From: Vibrio sp. MedPE-SWchi
Lineage (GTDB): Bacteria > Pseudomonadota > Gammaproteobacteria > Enterobacterales > Vibrionaceae
Direction: 5' to 3'
Assembly (NCBI GenBank): GCA_001874155.1
Contig: MPDB01000006.1
Span: forward strand, 62,001-126,000
DNA length: 64,000 nucleotides
Shown: positions 36,116 to 45,455 of the stretch, piece by piece
Layout: every line of letters starts with the position of its first letter
Numbering within the stretch: the stretch's first letter is position 1
Notes under the pieces: model-generated
Told to the model about the DNA's origin: nothing
Database searches by the model: none
The model's input: the letters and a program-made list of their open reading frames with translations, nothing else
Program-made: the position numbers and the translations under genes

Positions 36116-37740
36116 TAGTGGCTTTTCTCCAAAGAACGGTTTACAACAACAAGCGGTATCAACCCTACTAATACCAATAAGACAGCAGGCATGGCAGCCA
36201 ACTCTAAATGCTCATCTGATGCGTAGTTATAGACATACGTCGCTAGGGTTTCAAAATTAAACGGTCTCAGTAATAGAGCCGCGTTCAACTCTTTCATTGA
36301 CTCGATAAAGACCAGTAGGCCAGCAATCAAGGCGCCACGTCGAATCAATGGAAAATGGATTTTCCACAACATTTTATTGGTATTGCAGCCCATCGTACGA
36401 GCGGCCATGTCCAGAGACGGCGGGATCTTATTCAGGCTACTTTCAATACTGCCAATGGCAACTGCTGAGAAACGGACAACTAGCGCAACGATCAGAGCAA
36501 ACATCGACCCAGAAAAAATCAACCCAGGACGCTGAAACTCAAGTGAACGGGCTACATCATTGACGAAGTGATCGAGAAACAAAACGGGAACCAACACCCC
36601 TATCGCCAGCACTGTACCCGGAACCGCATACCCCATAGAGGATAGACGCATAAAAGCTAAGCTGCTTTTCCCAGGGTTAACACGCTGAGTAAAATTCACC
36701 ACCAACGCGACAAAAACACCAATGATTGCGGCAATAATAGACACCTGTAAGCTGTTAATGGCGTACTCACTGAATCCAGCCGTCCAACTCTGTTCAAAGT
36801 ATTTATAAGCATAAATGCACAGCTGCAAAAGTGGTAAAATAAATGCAATAGAGACAATACCCCAGCACCAAGTCAGTGCCGCCCATTTTTTCCAGCCAGT
36901 CAATTTGTAACGGAAGTCTTCACGGCTACTGAACTGATTTTGAAACAGTTTCTGTTTACGTCGACTGTATCGTTCCGCACTCAATAATAAAATGACAATG
37001 ACGAGCATCAAGGCCGAAATTTTAGCGGCCGCGTTTAGATTAGAGTAACCAAGCCAGGTATCGTACACCGCTGTCGTTAACGTGCTTACAGCAAAGTAAC
37101 TGACGGTGCCAAAGTCCCCGATGGTCTCCATCGCTACGAGTGACAGTCCAACGGCCATAGAAGGACGTACAAGCGGAAGAGAAATGCGCTTAAAGCTTTC
37201 CCACGGGGTACACTTTAACAATCGCGCAGACTGAAGCAGAGAAACGTTTTGCTCCATAAAGGCCGCACGACACAATAAATAAACGTATGGATACAGCACC
37301 AGTGCCAATACAATCGTTGCCCCCGTCAGGGTTCTGATATCAGGGAACCAATACTCCCCAGGCCCCCAACCGGTTAAATCACGCAGCAATATTTGGATTG
37401 GACCTGCAAAATCAAACCAGTCCGTAAAGATATAGCCAATGATATAACCTGGCATCGCTAATGGAAGAACAAGTGCCCACTGTAAAATACCCTCACTCGG
37501 TAAACGACACATCGCCATAAACCAAGCACTCGGTATTCCAAGAACCAAAGAGAGCAGCATCACACCCACCGTCAACACGACTGTGTTATAGACGTAGGTT
37601 GGCATGACTGTAGACATCAGATGTGAAAAGACCTCGTCGGTGTCACCCAACGAGGTATAAAAGATCGCTAAGATCGGCAAAACCAGCAGCAAAGCTAAGC
37701 TTGCACTACTGGTTTTCCATATATAATTTTTTTCGTTCAT
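36115..37740 (-). CDS. fbpB: Ferric iron ABC transporter permease (fused double permease)
   Basis: A 541-residue inner-membrane protein with about twelve hydrophobic helices in two homologous halves, each carrying an EAA loop. The first is near SARLLKCTPWESFKRISLPLVRPS, about residues 185-210, and the second near AARTMGCNTNKMLWKIHFPLIRRG, about 440-465. This one-chain arrangement is typical of FbpB/SfuB/AfuB iron permeases. It lies between fbpA and fbpC. A stem-loop with a T-run sits between fbpA and this gene and probably lowers its expression relative to the binding protein. Confidence 0.94.
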   Translation of the reverse strand: MNEKNYIWKTSSASLALLLVLPILAIFYTSLGDTDEVFSHLMSTVMPTYVYNTVVLTVGVMLLSLVLGIPSAWFMAMCRLPSEGILQWALVLPLAMPGYIIGYIFTDWFDFAGPIQILLRDLTGWGPGEYWFPDIRTLTGATIVLALVLYPYVYLLCRAAFMEQNVSLLQSARLLKCTPWESFKRISLPLVRPSMAVGLSLVAMETIGDFGTVSYFAVSTLTTAVYDTWLGYSNLNAAAKISALMLVIVILLLSAERYSRRKQKLFQNQFSSREDFRYKLTGWKKWAALTWCWGIVSIAFILPLLQLCIYAYKYFEQSWTAGFSEYAINSLQVSIIAAIIGVFVALVVNFTQRVNPGKSSLAFMRLSSMGYAVPGTVLAIGVLVPVLFLDHFVNDVARSLEFQRPGLIFSGSMFALIVALVVRFSAVAIGSIESSLNKIPPSLDMAARTMGCNTNKMLWKIHFPLIRRGALIAGLLVFIESMKELNAALLLRPFNFETLATYVYNYASDEHLELAAMPAVLLVLVGLIPLVVVNRSLEKSH

Positions 37741-37805
37741 CGCCTAACTACAACAAGGCCGTATGAAACATAAACGCAATTGCAAATACATCTCATATCC
37801 TTTTG

Positions 37806-37832
37806 AAAAACAGGGGTACTTTATACCCCTAG
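37806..37832 (-). terminator. Partial terminator between fbpA and fbpB
   Basis: On the minus strand, AGGGGTA and TACCCCT form a 7-bp stem with a 5-nt loop, followed by G then TTTTT. It lies 8 nt after the fbpA stop. It should stop most transcripts after the binding-protein gene, with some read-through into fbpBC. Confidence 0.7.
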
Positions 37833-37838
37833 TTATAA

Positions 37839-38855
37839 TCAAAGGTCAAATTTCACTTCATCAAGAAGTCGAATTGCAGCAGAGTGGTAAGACGCAATGT
37901 CGTCTAAAGAAACATCATCAGACTTGAAGTCACCCCAAGAAGCGACAAGCTCTGAACGCTCAACGCCCGCTTTCACTGGGTATTCATAGTTTACTTCAGC
38001 GTACATACTTTGCGCAGTATCACCACTTAGGAATTCCATCAGCTTCTGTGCGTTCTCTTTATTCGGAGAGTATTTCGCCATCGCCATACCAGAAATGTTT
38101 ACGTGCGTACCTTCTGCATTTTGATTCGGGAAGTTGATGTAAACAGAATCAGCCCAAGCTTTCTGCTCTTTATCGTTAACCATCTTACCTAGATAGTAGC
38201 TGTTACCTAGTGCTACGTCACATAGACCTTCTTTAATTGCTTTAACTTGTGCACGGTCATTACCTTGAGGCTTACGTGCTAGGTTTGCTTTAAGACCTTC
38301 TAACCACTCTTTCGTCTCTGCTTCACCGTGGTGAGCAATCATTGAAGAAACAAGCGATACGTTGTAAGGGTGCTTACCACTACGAGTACAGATTTTACCT
38401 TTGAACTCAGGCTTAGCTAGGTCTGCGTATGTGAAATCATCACCAAGACGACCTACACGGTCACGTGATGAGTACACAGAACGAGTACGCGTTGTTAGAG
38501 CAAACCACTCGTTTTCAGTGTCTTGGTATTGAGCAGGGATGTTTGACTCAAGTACAGGGCTTTCAACTGGTTGTACTAACTCTTGCTTCGTTAGCTCTGA
38601 CAAACGGCTAATATCAACGGTTAAGATAACATCAGCTGGGCTTAAATCGCCTTCACGAGCTAGCGTTTCTGCAAGGCCTTTTTTAGCGAACTTAACATTT
38701 ACTTTGATGCCCGTTTCTTTAGTGAACTCATTGAACATTGGTTCTACTAAGAATGGTTGACGGTAAGAGTAGACGTTTACTTCTTCAGCAGCCATAGCCA
38801 TTGTTGGTGCGATAGCGCTGCATGCCAATGCTGAAAGAGTTAGCAATTTTTTCAT
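37839..38855 (-). CDS. fbpA: Periplasmic ferric iron-binding protein
   Basis: A 338-residue class III ferric-binding protein. The signal peptide is MKKLLTLSALACSAIAPTMAMA, cleaved before AEEVNVYS. The N-terminal motif VNVYSYRQPFL and the twin-tyrosine motif GNSYYLGKM supply the tyrosine ligands that hold Fe3+ in FbpA/FutA/IdiA proteins. First gene of fbpABC, directly behind a promoter with a Fur box. Siderophore-independent iron uptake is the expected role. The high-expression codon pattern and the stem-loop after the gene fit a protein made in excess. Confidence 0.95.
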   Translation of the reverse strand: MKKLLTLSALACSAIAPTMAMAAEEVNVYSYRQPFLVEPMFNEFTKETGIKVNVKFAKKGLAETLAREGDLSPADVILTVDISRLSELTKQELVQPVESPVLESNIPAQYQDTENEWFALTTRTRSVYSSRDRVGRLGDDFTYADLAKPEFKGKICTRSGKHPYNVSLVSSMIAHHGEAETKEWLEGLKANLARKPQGNDRAQVKAIKEGLCDVALGNSYYLGKMVNDKEQKAWADSVYINFPNQNAEGTHVNISGMAMAKYSPNKENAQKLMEFLSGDTAQSMYAEVNYEYPVKAGVERSELVASWGDFKSDDVSLDDIASYHSAAIRLLDEVKFDL

Positions 38856-38878
38856 CAGTTTAATCCTTTACTTCGTAA

Positions 38879-38893
38879 TGATAATGTTTATCA
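38879..38893 (-). promoter_or_regulatory. Fur box at the fbpA promoter
   Basis: TGATAATGTTTATCA is a 7-1-7 inverted repeat with one mismatch, matching the Fur core. It lies where the fbpA transcript should start, so Fe-Fur would block RNA polymerase. Confidence 0.85.
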
Positions 38894-38901
38894 GTTGCAT
38901 T

Positions 38902-38929
38902 ATTATATGCATGAATAGATTAATTACAA
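38902..38929 (-). promoter_or_regulatory. fbpA promoter (-35 TTGTAA, -10 TATAAT)
   Basis: Read on the minus strand, TTGTAA and a perfect TATAAT are 16 nt apart, with the Fur box just downstream. This is the best sigma-70 promoter I can read in the window. Confidence 0.75.
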
Positions 38930-38940
38930 TGATACTAGAC

Positions 38941-38968
38941 AAAAAAACCAACCTTTACAGGTTGGTTT
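38941..38968 (-). terminator. Terminator of the DsbC-like gene
   Basis: On the minus strand AAACCAACC and GGTTGGTTT form a 9-bp stem with a 6-nt loop, and the T-run (TTTTTTT) continues from the stem. It separates the DsbC-like gene from the fbpA promoter. Confidence 0.88.
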
Positions 38969-39025
38969 CTATCATCTTGAATTGTAACAAAAGATGTCAC
39001 CTTAACTAATAACTACATCACTCTT

Positions 39026-39844
39026 TTATCTCAACCCCTGCATTCGGCTCATTTGTAGTGCGGGTAAGTAACCACCTAACTGGTATCCAGATTCAGTGAA
39101 AATAGCGGGTGTCCCTTGTATTCCAAGTCGAATACCCAATTCATAGTAGTAGCCCACGATATTCTCACAGCGTTGGAGCTGTTGTTCACTGATATCGTCC
39201 GGTAAAAAAGGCGCCATATTTTTCATTTTGGCAAACTCTATCCCTACTTTTCGATCTTTAGAGCAATAAGCATTCACCAGCATTTCATACCCAGGCCCTT
39301 GAAGCCCTCCTCTTGGGAACGGTAGGTATTGAATTGAGATCCCCTGATCCTGATAGTCTGAAAGCTCAGAATGCAGTTTTTGACAGTAACCACACGTTGG
39401 ATCCGTAAACACGTAAACCTTCTTCAAATCGGCGCTGTCTTCGGTAGACATCACAATCACATCCTGCTGGTCGATCTCCTTCAATAAGGGGCGCACATAG
39501 CTGGCTTCATATTCTTTGATAATGTTTGATTGATCACCTAACCGAATCAGGCTGGCATCCGATACCACCAATACCGAGGCAATATCGGCAAGATAAGCGA
39601 GTGTATATACTGAACTGTCGTTAGGGTCGACAAACTTGAGCAAGTAGGTGTTGCTCGCTCCTATCTGCCTAACGTGCCTCACTATATTACTCCAGTTAGA
39701 CTTACTCAGGGATGCTCCCAAAAGATCAGAGACAACAGTCTGCCCAATGTCCGATAGTTTTTGATCGTTCACCTTGTTCAACTCTGAACTTGCATACAGG
39801 CTCGATGAACACAGCAGAAGAAGGGCCGTCAGTAAATATTTCAT
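39026..39844 (-). CDS. DsbC/DsbG-like periplasmic thiol-disulfide protein
   Basis: A 272-residue exported protein. The signal peptide MKYLLTALLLLCSSSLYA precedes an N-terminal region (about 20-110) that would correspond to the DsbC dimerisation domain but is diverged. A thioredoxin fold follows, with the active site FTDPTCGYCQKLH (CGYC as in DsbC) and the cis-proline loop QGTPAIF. Two further cysteines (AYCSKD and QRCENIV) match the structural pair of DsbC. It likely reshuffles disulfides in the periplasm and may be a second copy beside the recJ-linked dsbC found elsewhere in vibrios. Transcribed alone. Confident as a family member, unsure of isomerase versus oxidase role. Confidence 0.82.
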   Translation of the reverse strand: MKYLLTALLLLCSSSLYASSELNKVNDQKLSDIGQTVVSDLLGASLSKSNWSNIVRHVRQIGASNTYLLKFVDPNDSSVYTLAYLADIASVLVVSDASLIRLGDQSNIIKEYEASYVRPLLKEIDQQDVIVMSTEDSADLKKVYVFTDPTCGYCQKLHSELSDYQDQGISIQYLPFPRGGLQGPGYEMLVNAYCSKDRKVGIEFAKMKNMAPFLPDDISEQQLQRCENIVGYYYELGIRLGIQGTPAIFTESGYQLGGYLPALQMSRMQGLR

Positions 39845-39911
39845 TTATCACTCCATGATGTTGCTTTGCCACGTAATATCTAACAGAGTATGCCATTTTA
39901 GGGTCAATCAC

Positions 39912-39948
39912 CAAAAGCAAAGGGCCTACTCATTGCTGAGTAGGCCCT
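39912..39948 (-). terminator. amtB terminator
   Basis: A 12-bp perfect stem, AGGGCCTACTCA/TGAGTAGGCCCT with a 4-nt loop, is followed on the minus strand by TTGCTTTTGG. It lies 22 nt after the amtB stop. Confidence 0.8.
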
Positions 39949-39970
39949 AATATCTATGTGAATTCAGTGA

Positions 39971-41200
39971 TTATTTAACTGTCACAAACTCTGGGTAAGC
40001 ACCAACACCACAGTCGTGCATGTCCATACCTTCTTGCTCTTCGTCTTCTGTAACACGAATACCCATTGTTGCTTTCAGGATACCCCAGACTACAAGACTT
40101 GCGCCGAATACCCATGCAAAGATTACTGCAGCACCAAGTAGTTGAGCACCAAACGTAGCATCACCATTGCTTAGTGGAACAACCATTAGGCCAAAGAAAC
40201 CACACACACCGTGAACCGAGATAGCACCCACTGGATCATCAATTTTTAGCTTGTCTAGAGCGATGATGCTAAATACAACCAGTGCACCTGACACACAGCC
40301 GATAGCAACTGAATAAAGAGGTGATGGAGATAGTGGGTCAGCCGTAATAGCCACTAAGCCCGCTAATGCACCATTAAGAATCATTGTTAAGTCTGCTTTG
40401 CCCCACGTCGTTTTACATACAAGTAGAGCAGCAATAGCACCTGCAGCCGCAGCCGCGTTAGTATTTAGGAAGATTTGACCAACAGCCGTCGCGTTTTCGA
40501 AGTCTGACAGCATCAGTTGAGAACCACCGTTAAAGCCGAACCAACCGAACCAAAGGATGAACGTACCAAGTGTTGCTAGTGGCATGTTTGAACCTTGAAT
40601 TGGGTAAATTTCACCGTTCTTACCGTATTTCCCTTTACGAGCACCCAGTAGCAATACACCCGCTAGTGCAGCAGCTGCACCCGCCATGTGAACAATACCA
40701 GAGCCAGCAAAGTCACTAAATCCAGCTTCACTTAGGAAACCGCCGCCCCAAGTCCAGTAACCTTCCATTGGGTAGATAAACGCCGTTAGAACCACTGAGA
40801 AGATTAGGAATGACCAAAGCTTCATACGCTCAGCCACGGCACCCGATACCACTGACATTGCCGTTGCTACGAATACTACTTGGAAGAAGAAATCAGACTC
40901 TAGAGAGTGATCTGCGCCTTCACCTTGAGTGCCAATGAGTGCACCAAATGATGGCAACCAACCACCTTCTCCATTATCAACATACATGATGTTGTAACCG
41001 ACGAGTAAGAATGTCGTACAGGCAATAGCGTACAAACAAATGTTCTTAGTTAGAATTTCCGTGGTGTTTTTTGAACGAACTAAGCCAGCTTCAAGCATGG
41101 CAAAACCCGCAGCCATCCACATAACCAACGCACCTGAAATGAGGAAGAAAAAAGTGTCTAGTGCGTAACGTAGTTCCGTTACTGTTGCTAATAATTCCAT
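39971..41200 (-). CDS. amtB: Ammonium transporter
   Basis: A 409-residue inner-membrane channel for NH4+/NH3 of the Amt/Rh family, with 11 expected helices. Recognisable segments include the conserved ADFAGSGIVHM-like pore stretch (SDFAGSGIVHMAGAAAALAG) and WFGWFGFNGGSQL. The C-terminal tail that contacts the P-II protein is present. The ATG at 41200 has GGAGAG 7 nt upstream; the track ORF begins at an upstream TTG. Cotranscribed behind glnK, the standard pairing in which deuridylylated GlnK plugs the channel when nitrogen is plentiful. There is no cleavable-signal N-terminal extension like that of E. coli AmtB. Confidence 0.95.
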   Translation of the reverse strand: MELLATVTELRYALDTFFFLISGALVMWMAAGFAMLEAGLVRSKNTTEILTKNICLYAIACTTFLLVGYNIMYVDNGEGGWLPSFGALIGTQGEGADHSLESDFFFQVVFVATAMSVVSGAVAERMKLWSFLIFSVVLTAFIYPMEGYWTWGGGFLSEAGFSDFAGSGIVHMAGAAAALAGVLLLGARKGKYGKNGEIYPIQGSNMPLATLGTFILWFGWFGFNGGSQLMLSDFENATAVGQIFLNTNAAAAAGAIAALLVCKTTWGKADLTMILNGALAGLVAITADPLSPSPLYSVAIGCVSGALVVFSIIALDKLKIDDPVGAISVHGVCGFFGLMVVPLSNGDATFGAQLLGAAVIFAWVFGASLVVWGILKATMGIRVTEDEEQEGMDMHDCGVGAYPEFVTVK

Positions 41201-41227
41201 AATATTGCTCTCCAATCCTTTGAATCT

Positions 41228-41590
<363 letters not shown>

Positions 41591-41612
41591 TTAAACTGTT
41601 ACCAACACTAAT

Positions 41613-41627
41613 CCAAGGTACGTGCCA
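41613..41627 (-). promoter_or_regulatory. Sigma-54 (RpoN) promoter of glnK-amtB
   Basis: On the minus strand TGGCAC-GTACC-TTGG matches the -24/-12 consensus TGGCAC-N5-TTGC at all but the last base. It lies 47 nt before the glnK start, as expected for an NtrC-activated gene. Confidence 0.8.
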
Positions 41628-41679
41628 ACTATTTAAGCTATTGTTTTAATTGATTTAGTTATTTACAGGACACTATAAA

Positions 41680-41706
41680 ACAAAAATGACGCACCAACCT
41701 GGTGCG
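41680..41706 (-). terminator. Terminator of the TAXI/TRAP operon
   Basis: On the minus strand CGCACCA and TGGTGCG form a 7-bp stem with a 3-nt loop, followed by TCATTTTTGTTTT. It lies 85 nt after the TRAP permease stop. Confidence 0.75.
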
Positions 41707-41791
41707 CCACTTTCACTATAACAATGCATTAACAATTCTTTTCACCACTTCAGTGCAAAGATTGTTGAGGCAAGATAAAAAGGTCAACAAA

Positions 41792-44398
41792 TTAAGCGTT
41801 AGAGGCGACTCCCTCTTGCTTTAACGCAGCTGGTCGCTTTTGTTGTCGTCGACTCTGCCTCCAGTAAACTAAGAATGCCAACAATAGCGCAGGAATATAG
41901 ACCAGCTGTTTGGCAAAACGATCGTTCGGCTCTTGAACCGCAAGAATCACCTCATCAAAATCCAAACCCGCTTTTTCAGCCATGCTACCCCAGCCAACCA
42001 TGTCGATAACCGTTTGCCCCTGAGCATTTTCTTTTAACATCAAACCTGACGTATCTAGGCGCTGTTCACCCGTTCCATCGGTAGGAAGATCGAGCACAAC
42101 CACGCGTTGCTTCTCTTCACCCTTGAATGTGGTTGAGCTAATGTGCAGCCTTAAACTCTCCCCTTCATCCAATCGCTCAATGACTTGAGTTATTTCGCCC
42201 GCAGGCTGATCTATAAACTCTGGCGCATAGCGGTTCTGCCAAAAGTCAGGACGCGCTAAAGAGAAAGCAGCGACGATTAATAGCAGCGTCTCAATGCGTG
42301 TATTACGAGCGAAAAAGTAACCCTGCATTGCGGCCGCAAAAAAGCACATCGCCACTAGTGTCACTAAGAAGATAAAGGCCGCATGCCAGAAACTATCGAT
42401 GCCGACCAAAATTATATCCGTGTTAAAGATAAACATGAACGGCAGCACAGCGGTTAACATGGCGTATTTAAACGCTTGAATACCCGTTTTGATCGGATCG
42501 GCTTTGGATATCGCCGAAGCAGCAAACGCCGCTAGACCAACCGGTGGCGTAATGTCTGCCATGATGCCAAAGTAGAAAACAAACAAGTGAACCGCAATAA
42601 GAGGAACAATGATCCCATGCTGCGCACCTAGCGTAATCACTACCGGAGCCATCAAGCTGGATACGACAATGTAGTTAGCCGTTGTGGGCAGCCCAAGACC
42701 AAGGATCAAACTGATAAGCGCAATCAGCACAAGCATCACAATCAAGCTACCGCCGGAAAGTATTTCGACAAGCTCCGTCATCACTGGGCCAAGTCCAGTC
42801 AAAGTCACAGCGCCAACTACAATGCCTGCAGCGGCTGTCGCGACACCAATGCCGATCATGTTACGTGCACCTGTTTCCAAGCCACTAAGCAGGTCTTTGG
42901 CTCCTAGTTTTAGCGCAGCAACGTAGTCGTTACTTTTTCTAAAATAGGCAAACAATGGTCGCTGAGTCAGAAGAATGAAGATCATGAACGCCGTCGCGTA
43001 GAACGCCGATAGCCCAGGTGATAGTTGCTCTACCATCAAACACCAAACCAAGGTCACAACAGGCAACAAGAAATGCAGCCCCGACTTCACTGTTGGTCCA
43101 AGTTCAGGTAAAGACTCGACCGGTTTGCTTGGATCATCGACTTCTAAGTCTGGGTATTTAGCACTGTGCGCGACCAAACCAATATACGCAGCTAGAACTG
43201 AAACAGACACAACCAGAACCGCGAGGCTGCCTAACGCCGATTGAATGAATTGCAGCCCGAAGTACACCATACCGGCCAATATGAGTAAGCTCGACACCGT
43301 AATGCCCGAGCGTAATAGGCGCACTTTCCATGGTGCAGGCTCTTTGACTCGTTTTATCCCTTCAAGGTTAGCCTTAAGCGCTTCTAGGTGCATGATGTAT
43401 AGGAACGTTATGTAAGCTGCAATCGCAGGTACAAAGGCGTGCTTAATCACCTCAACATAAGGAATCCCGACGTACTCCACCATAAGGAACGCAGCGGCCC
43501 CCATAATAGGTGGCATGATCTGCCCATAACATGATGACGCGACCTCTACCGCACCCGCTTTAGACGCAGGCAAACCCATTCGCTTCATCAGAGGAATCGT
43601 AAACGTTCCCGTTGTCACTACGTTAGCAATCGAGGAGCCAGAGATAATCCCCGTCATACCCGACGCTAGAACCGCCGCTTTGGCTGGACCACCGCGCATA
43701 TGACCGAGTAGAGCAAAAGCAACTTTAATGAAGTAATTGCCGGCACCCGCTTTCTCAAGTAGCGCGCCGAAAAGAACGAATAAGAAAACGAAGCTGGTTG
43801 AGACGCCCAACGCGATACCAAACACACCCTCAGAGGTAATCCACAAATGGCTTGCTGCCTTAGCTAAAGACGCGCCTCTATGCGAGATCACTTCTGGCAT
43901 CATTGAACCAGCAAAGATATAAAATAAAAATACACCCGCAACGGCCATCAGCGGTGGACCCAAGGCTCGGCGAGTCGCTTCTAGTAACAATAAAATACCA
44001 AGAACTGCCGCGACAATATCCATCGTAATCGGTGCGCCAGGGCGAGTCGAAAGCTGCTGATAGAAGACAAACAGATACATTGCGCAGAGTGCGCCAACAA
44101 CACCTAACACCCAGTCTTGAACCGGAACACGATTACGTGGTGATGTTTTTAAAGCTGGAAATGCCGTGAAAGACAAGAAAATAGCAAAAGATAGATGGAT
44201 AACTCTCGCTTGGGAGTCGTTAATGATACCGATATTAAGAATGAACGGCAGTGGTGAGGCGTACCATAACTGGAAAAGAGCCCAAGTCAGTGCAACCGCT
44301 GATATTAGTTTACCACTGAGTCCTAGGGGTTGACGCGCACCTGAATCGGCACTATTCGCCATTTCTTGTAACTGCTGGGATGTTTGGGTATTTTGCAT
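41792..44398 (-). CDS. TRAP transporter fused permease (small plus large subunit), DUF3394 type
   Basis: An 868-residue inner-membrane protein that joins the small (DctQ-like) and large (DctM-like) TRAP subunits in one chain. The N-terminal helices precede the large-subunit core, which includes GMTGIISGSSIANVVTTGTFTIPLMKRMG and LGLGLPTTANYIVVSSLMAPV. A C-terminal DUF3394 region (from about residue 690) ends in a soluble segment with a PDZ-like stretch (DMVGWGSMAEKAGLDFDEVI), one more helix and a basic tail. I start at the ATG at 44398; the track ORF begins at a TTG. It imports a carboxylate or amino acid using the Na+ gradient. Substrate not deducible. It works with the TAXI binding protein encoded upstream. 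Confidence 0.9.
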   Translation of the reverse strand: MQNTQTSQQLQEMANSADSGARQPLGLSGKLISAVALTWALFQLWYASPLPFILNIGIINDSQARVIHLSFAIFLSFTAFPALKTSPRNRVPVQDWVLGVVGALCAMYLFVFYQQLSTRPGAPITMDIVAAVLGILLLLEATRRALGPPLMAVAGVFLFYIFAGSMMPEVISHRGASLAKAASHLWITSEGVFGIALGVSTSFVFLFVLFGALLEKAGAGNYFIKVAFALLGHMRGGPAKAAVLASGMTGIISGSSIANVVTTGTFTIPLMKRMGLPASKAGAVEVASSCYGQIMPPIMGAAAFLMVEYVGIPYVEVIKHAFVPAIAAYITFLYIMHLEALKANLEGIKRVKEPAPWKVRLLRSGITVSSLLILAGMVYFGLQFIQSALGSLAVLVVSVSVLAAYIGLVAHSAKYPDLEVDDPSKPVESLPELGPTVKSGLHFLLPVVTLVWCLMVEQLSPGLSAFYATAFMIFILLTQRPLFAYFRKSNDYVAALKLGAKDLLSGLETGARNMIGIGVATAAAGIVVGAVTLTGLGPVMTELVEILSGGSLIVMLVLIALISLILGLGLPTTANYIVVSSLMAPVVITLGAQHGIIVPLIAVHLFVFYFGIMADITPPVGLAAFAASAISKADPIKTGIQAFKYAMLTAVLPFMFIFNTDIILVGIDSFWHAAFIFLVTLVAMCFFAAAMQGYFFARNTRIETLLLIVAAFSLARPDFWQNRYAPEFIDQPAGEITQVIERLDEGESLRLHISSTTFKGEEKQRVVVLDLPTDGTGEQRLDTSGLMLKENAQGQTVIDMVGWGSMAEKAGLDFDEVILAVQEPNDRFAKQLVYIPALLLAFLVYWRQSRRQQKRPAALKQEGVASNA

Positions 44399-44466
44399 AA
44401 CACTACTTCTTGACGATGACGTCACCTTTGCCACCGGGTGAAATCTCAATTAGAGGGGATAAAGCG

Positions 44467-44488
44467 AGCAGCACCCGAAAGTGCTGCT
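44467..44488 (-). terminator. Intra-operon stem-loop after the TAXI gene
   Basis: An 8-bp stem, AGCAGCAC/GTGCTGCT with a 6-nt loop, lies 11 nt after the binding-protein stop, without a real T-run (CGCTTTATCC on the minus strand). It probably raises the binding protein over the permease. Confidence 0.6.
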
Positions 44489-44498
44489 ATTTAGTTTT

Positions 44499-45455
44499 TT
44501 AAAGGAGACCAGCTTCCTTGTAGTACTTAACCGCACCTTCATGCAGTGGCGCTGTATTACCTTCCAGCATTTCTGTGGCCTGTACGCCAGCAAAACCTGG
44601 GTGTAGGCGGCGGAACGTATCTAGGTTTTCAAATACAGCTTTCACCGTGTGGTAAACCGTTTCATCCGATGTTTTTGCGCTAGAAACAACGGTCGCTTTT
44701 GCGCCTAGCGTTGTCACTGACTCTTCATTACCGCGGTACATACCAGCAGGAACATCGTAAGCAACGTAGTAAGGGGTTGTCTCAACGAGTTCTTTAATAA
44801 CAGAGTCATTCACACTAACTAAGTTCGTATCACACGACGTCGTTGCTTCTTTGATTGCGCCGTTTGGGTGACCTACAAAATAAACCATTACGTCGATTTT
44901 GTTATCACACAGCGCTTGTGCTTGCTCTGCCGCTTTCAGTTCAGATGCTAAACGGAAATCACTGCGATCCCAACCTTTCGCATCCATTAGTACTTCCATT
45001 GTTGCACGCTGGCCAGAGCCTGGTTCACCAATGTTTACACGCTTACCTTTTAGGTCATCGAAAGTTTCGATATTGGCATCTTTACGAGCAACAACAGTGA
45101 AGGCTTCAGTGTAGATAGAGAACACACTTCTTAGATCTTCGTATTTACCGGAATTGGCAAACGCACCTTCACCATTGTATGCATTGAACTGTTGGTCAGA
45201 TTGAGCAACACCGAGATCCAGCTCACCTGAACGAATCGTATTCAGGTTATAAACAGAGCCACCGGTACTTTCCACATTACAACGTAATCCGTGAGTTTCA
45301 CGATCTTGGTTAATCAATCGGCAAATACCGCCACCAGCTGGGTAGTAAACCCCTGTAACACCGCCAGTACCAATAGTTAGAAAGTCTTGTGCCTGTGCAA
45401 TGGGAGCAGCAAGCGCTACCGTAAATGCTGCTGATATTAATGATTTCTTATTCAT
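44499..45455 (-). CDS. TAXI family TRAP solute-binding protein
   Basis: A 318-residue periplasmic receptor. The signal peptide is MNKKSLISAAFTVALAAPIAQA, cleaved before QDFLTIGTGG. The start of the mature chain, FLTIGTGGVTGVYYPAGGGIC, is the TAXI-family signature, and GKRVNIGEPGSGQRATMEVLM is a second conserved stretch. TAXI proteins serve fused TRAP permeases such as the next gene. Some are reported to bind glutamate or 2-oxoglutarate, but no ligand can be claimed here. AAAAGGAAAT precedes the ATG. A Crp-like site lies about 225 nt upstream. Confidence 0.93.
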   Translation of the reverse strand: MNKKSLISAAFTVALAAPIAQAQDFLTIGTGGVTGVYYPAGGGICRLINQDRETHGLRCNVESTGGSVYNLNTIRSGELDLGVAQSDQQFNAYNGEGAFANSGKYEDLRSVFSIYTEAFTVVARKDANIETFDDLKGKRVNIGEPGSGQRATMEVLMDAKGWDRSDFRLASELKAAEQAQALCDNKIDVMVYFVGHPNGAIKEATTSCDTNLVSVNDSVIKELVETTPYYVAYDVPAGMYRGNEESVTTLGAKATVVSSAKTSDETVYHTVKAVFENLDTFRRLHPGFAGVQATEMLEGNTAPLHEGAVKYYKEAGLL

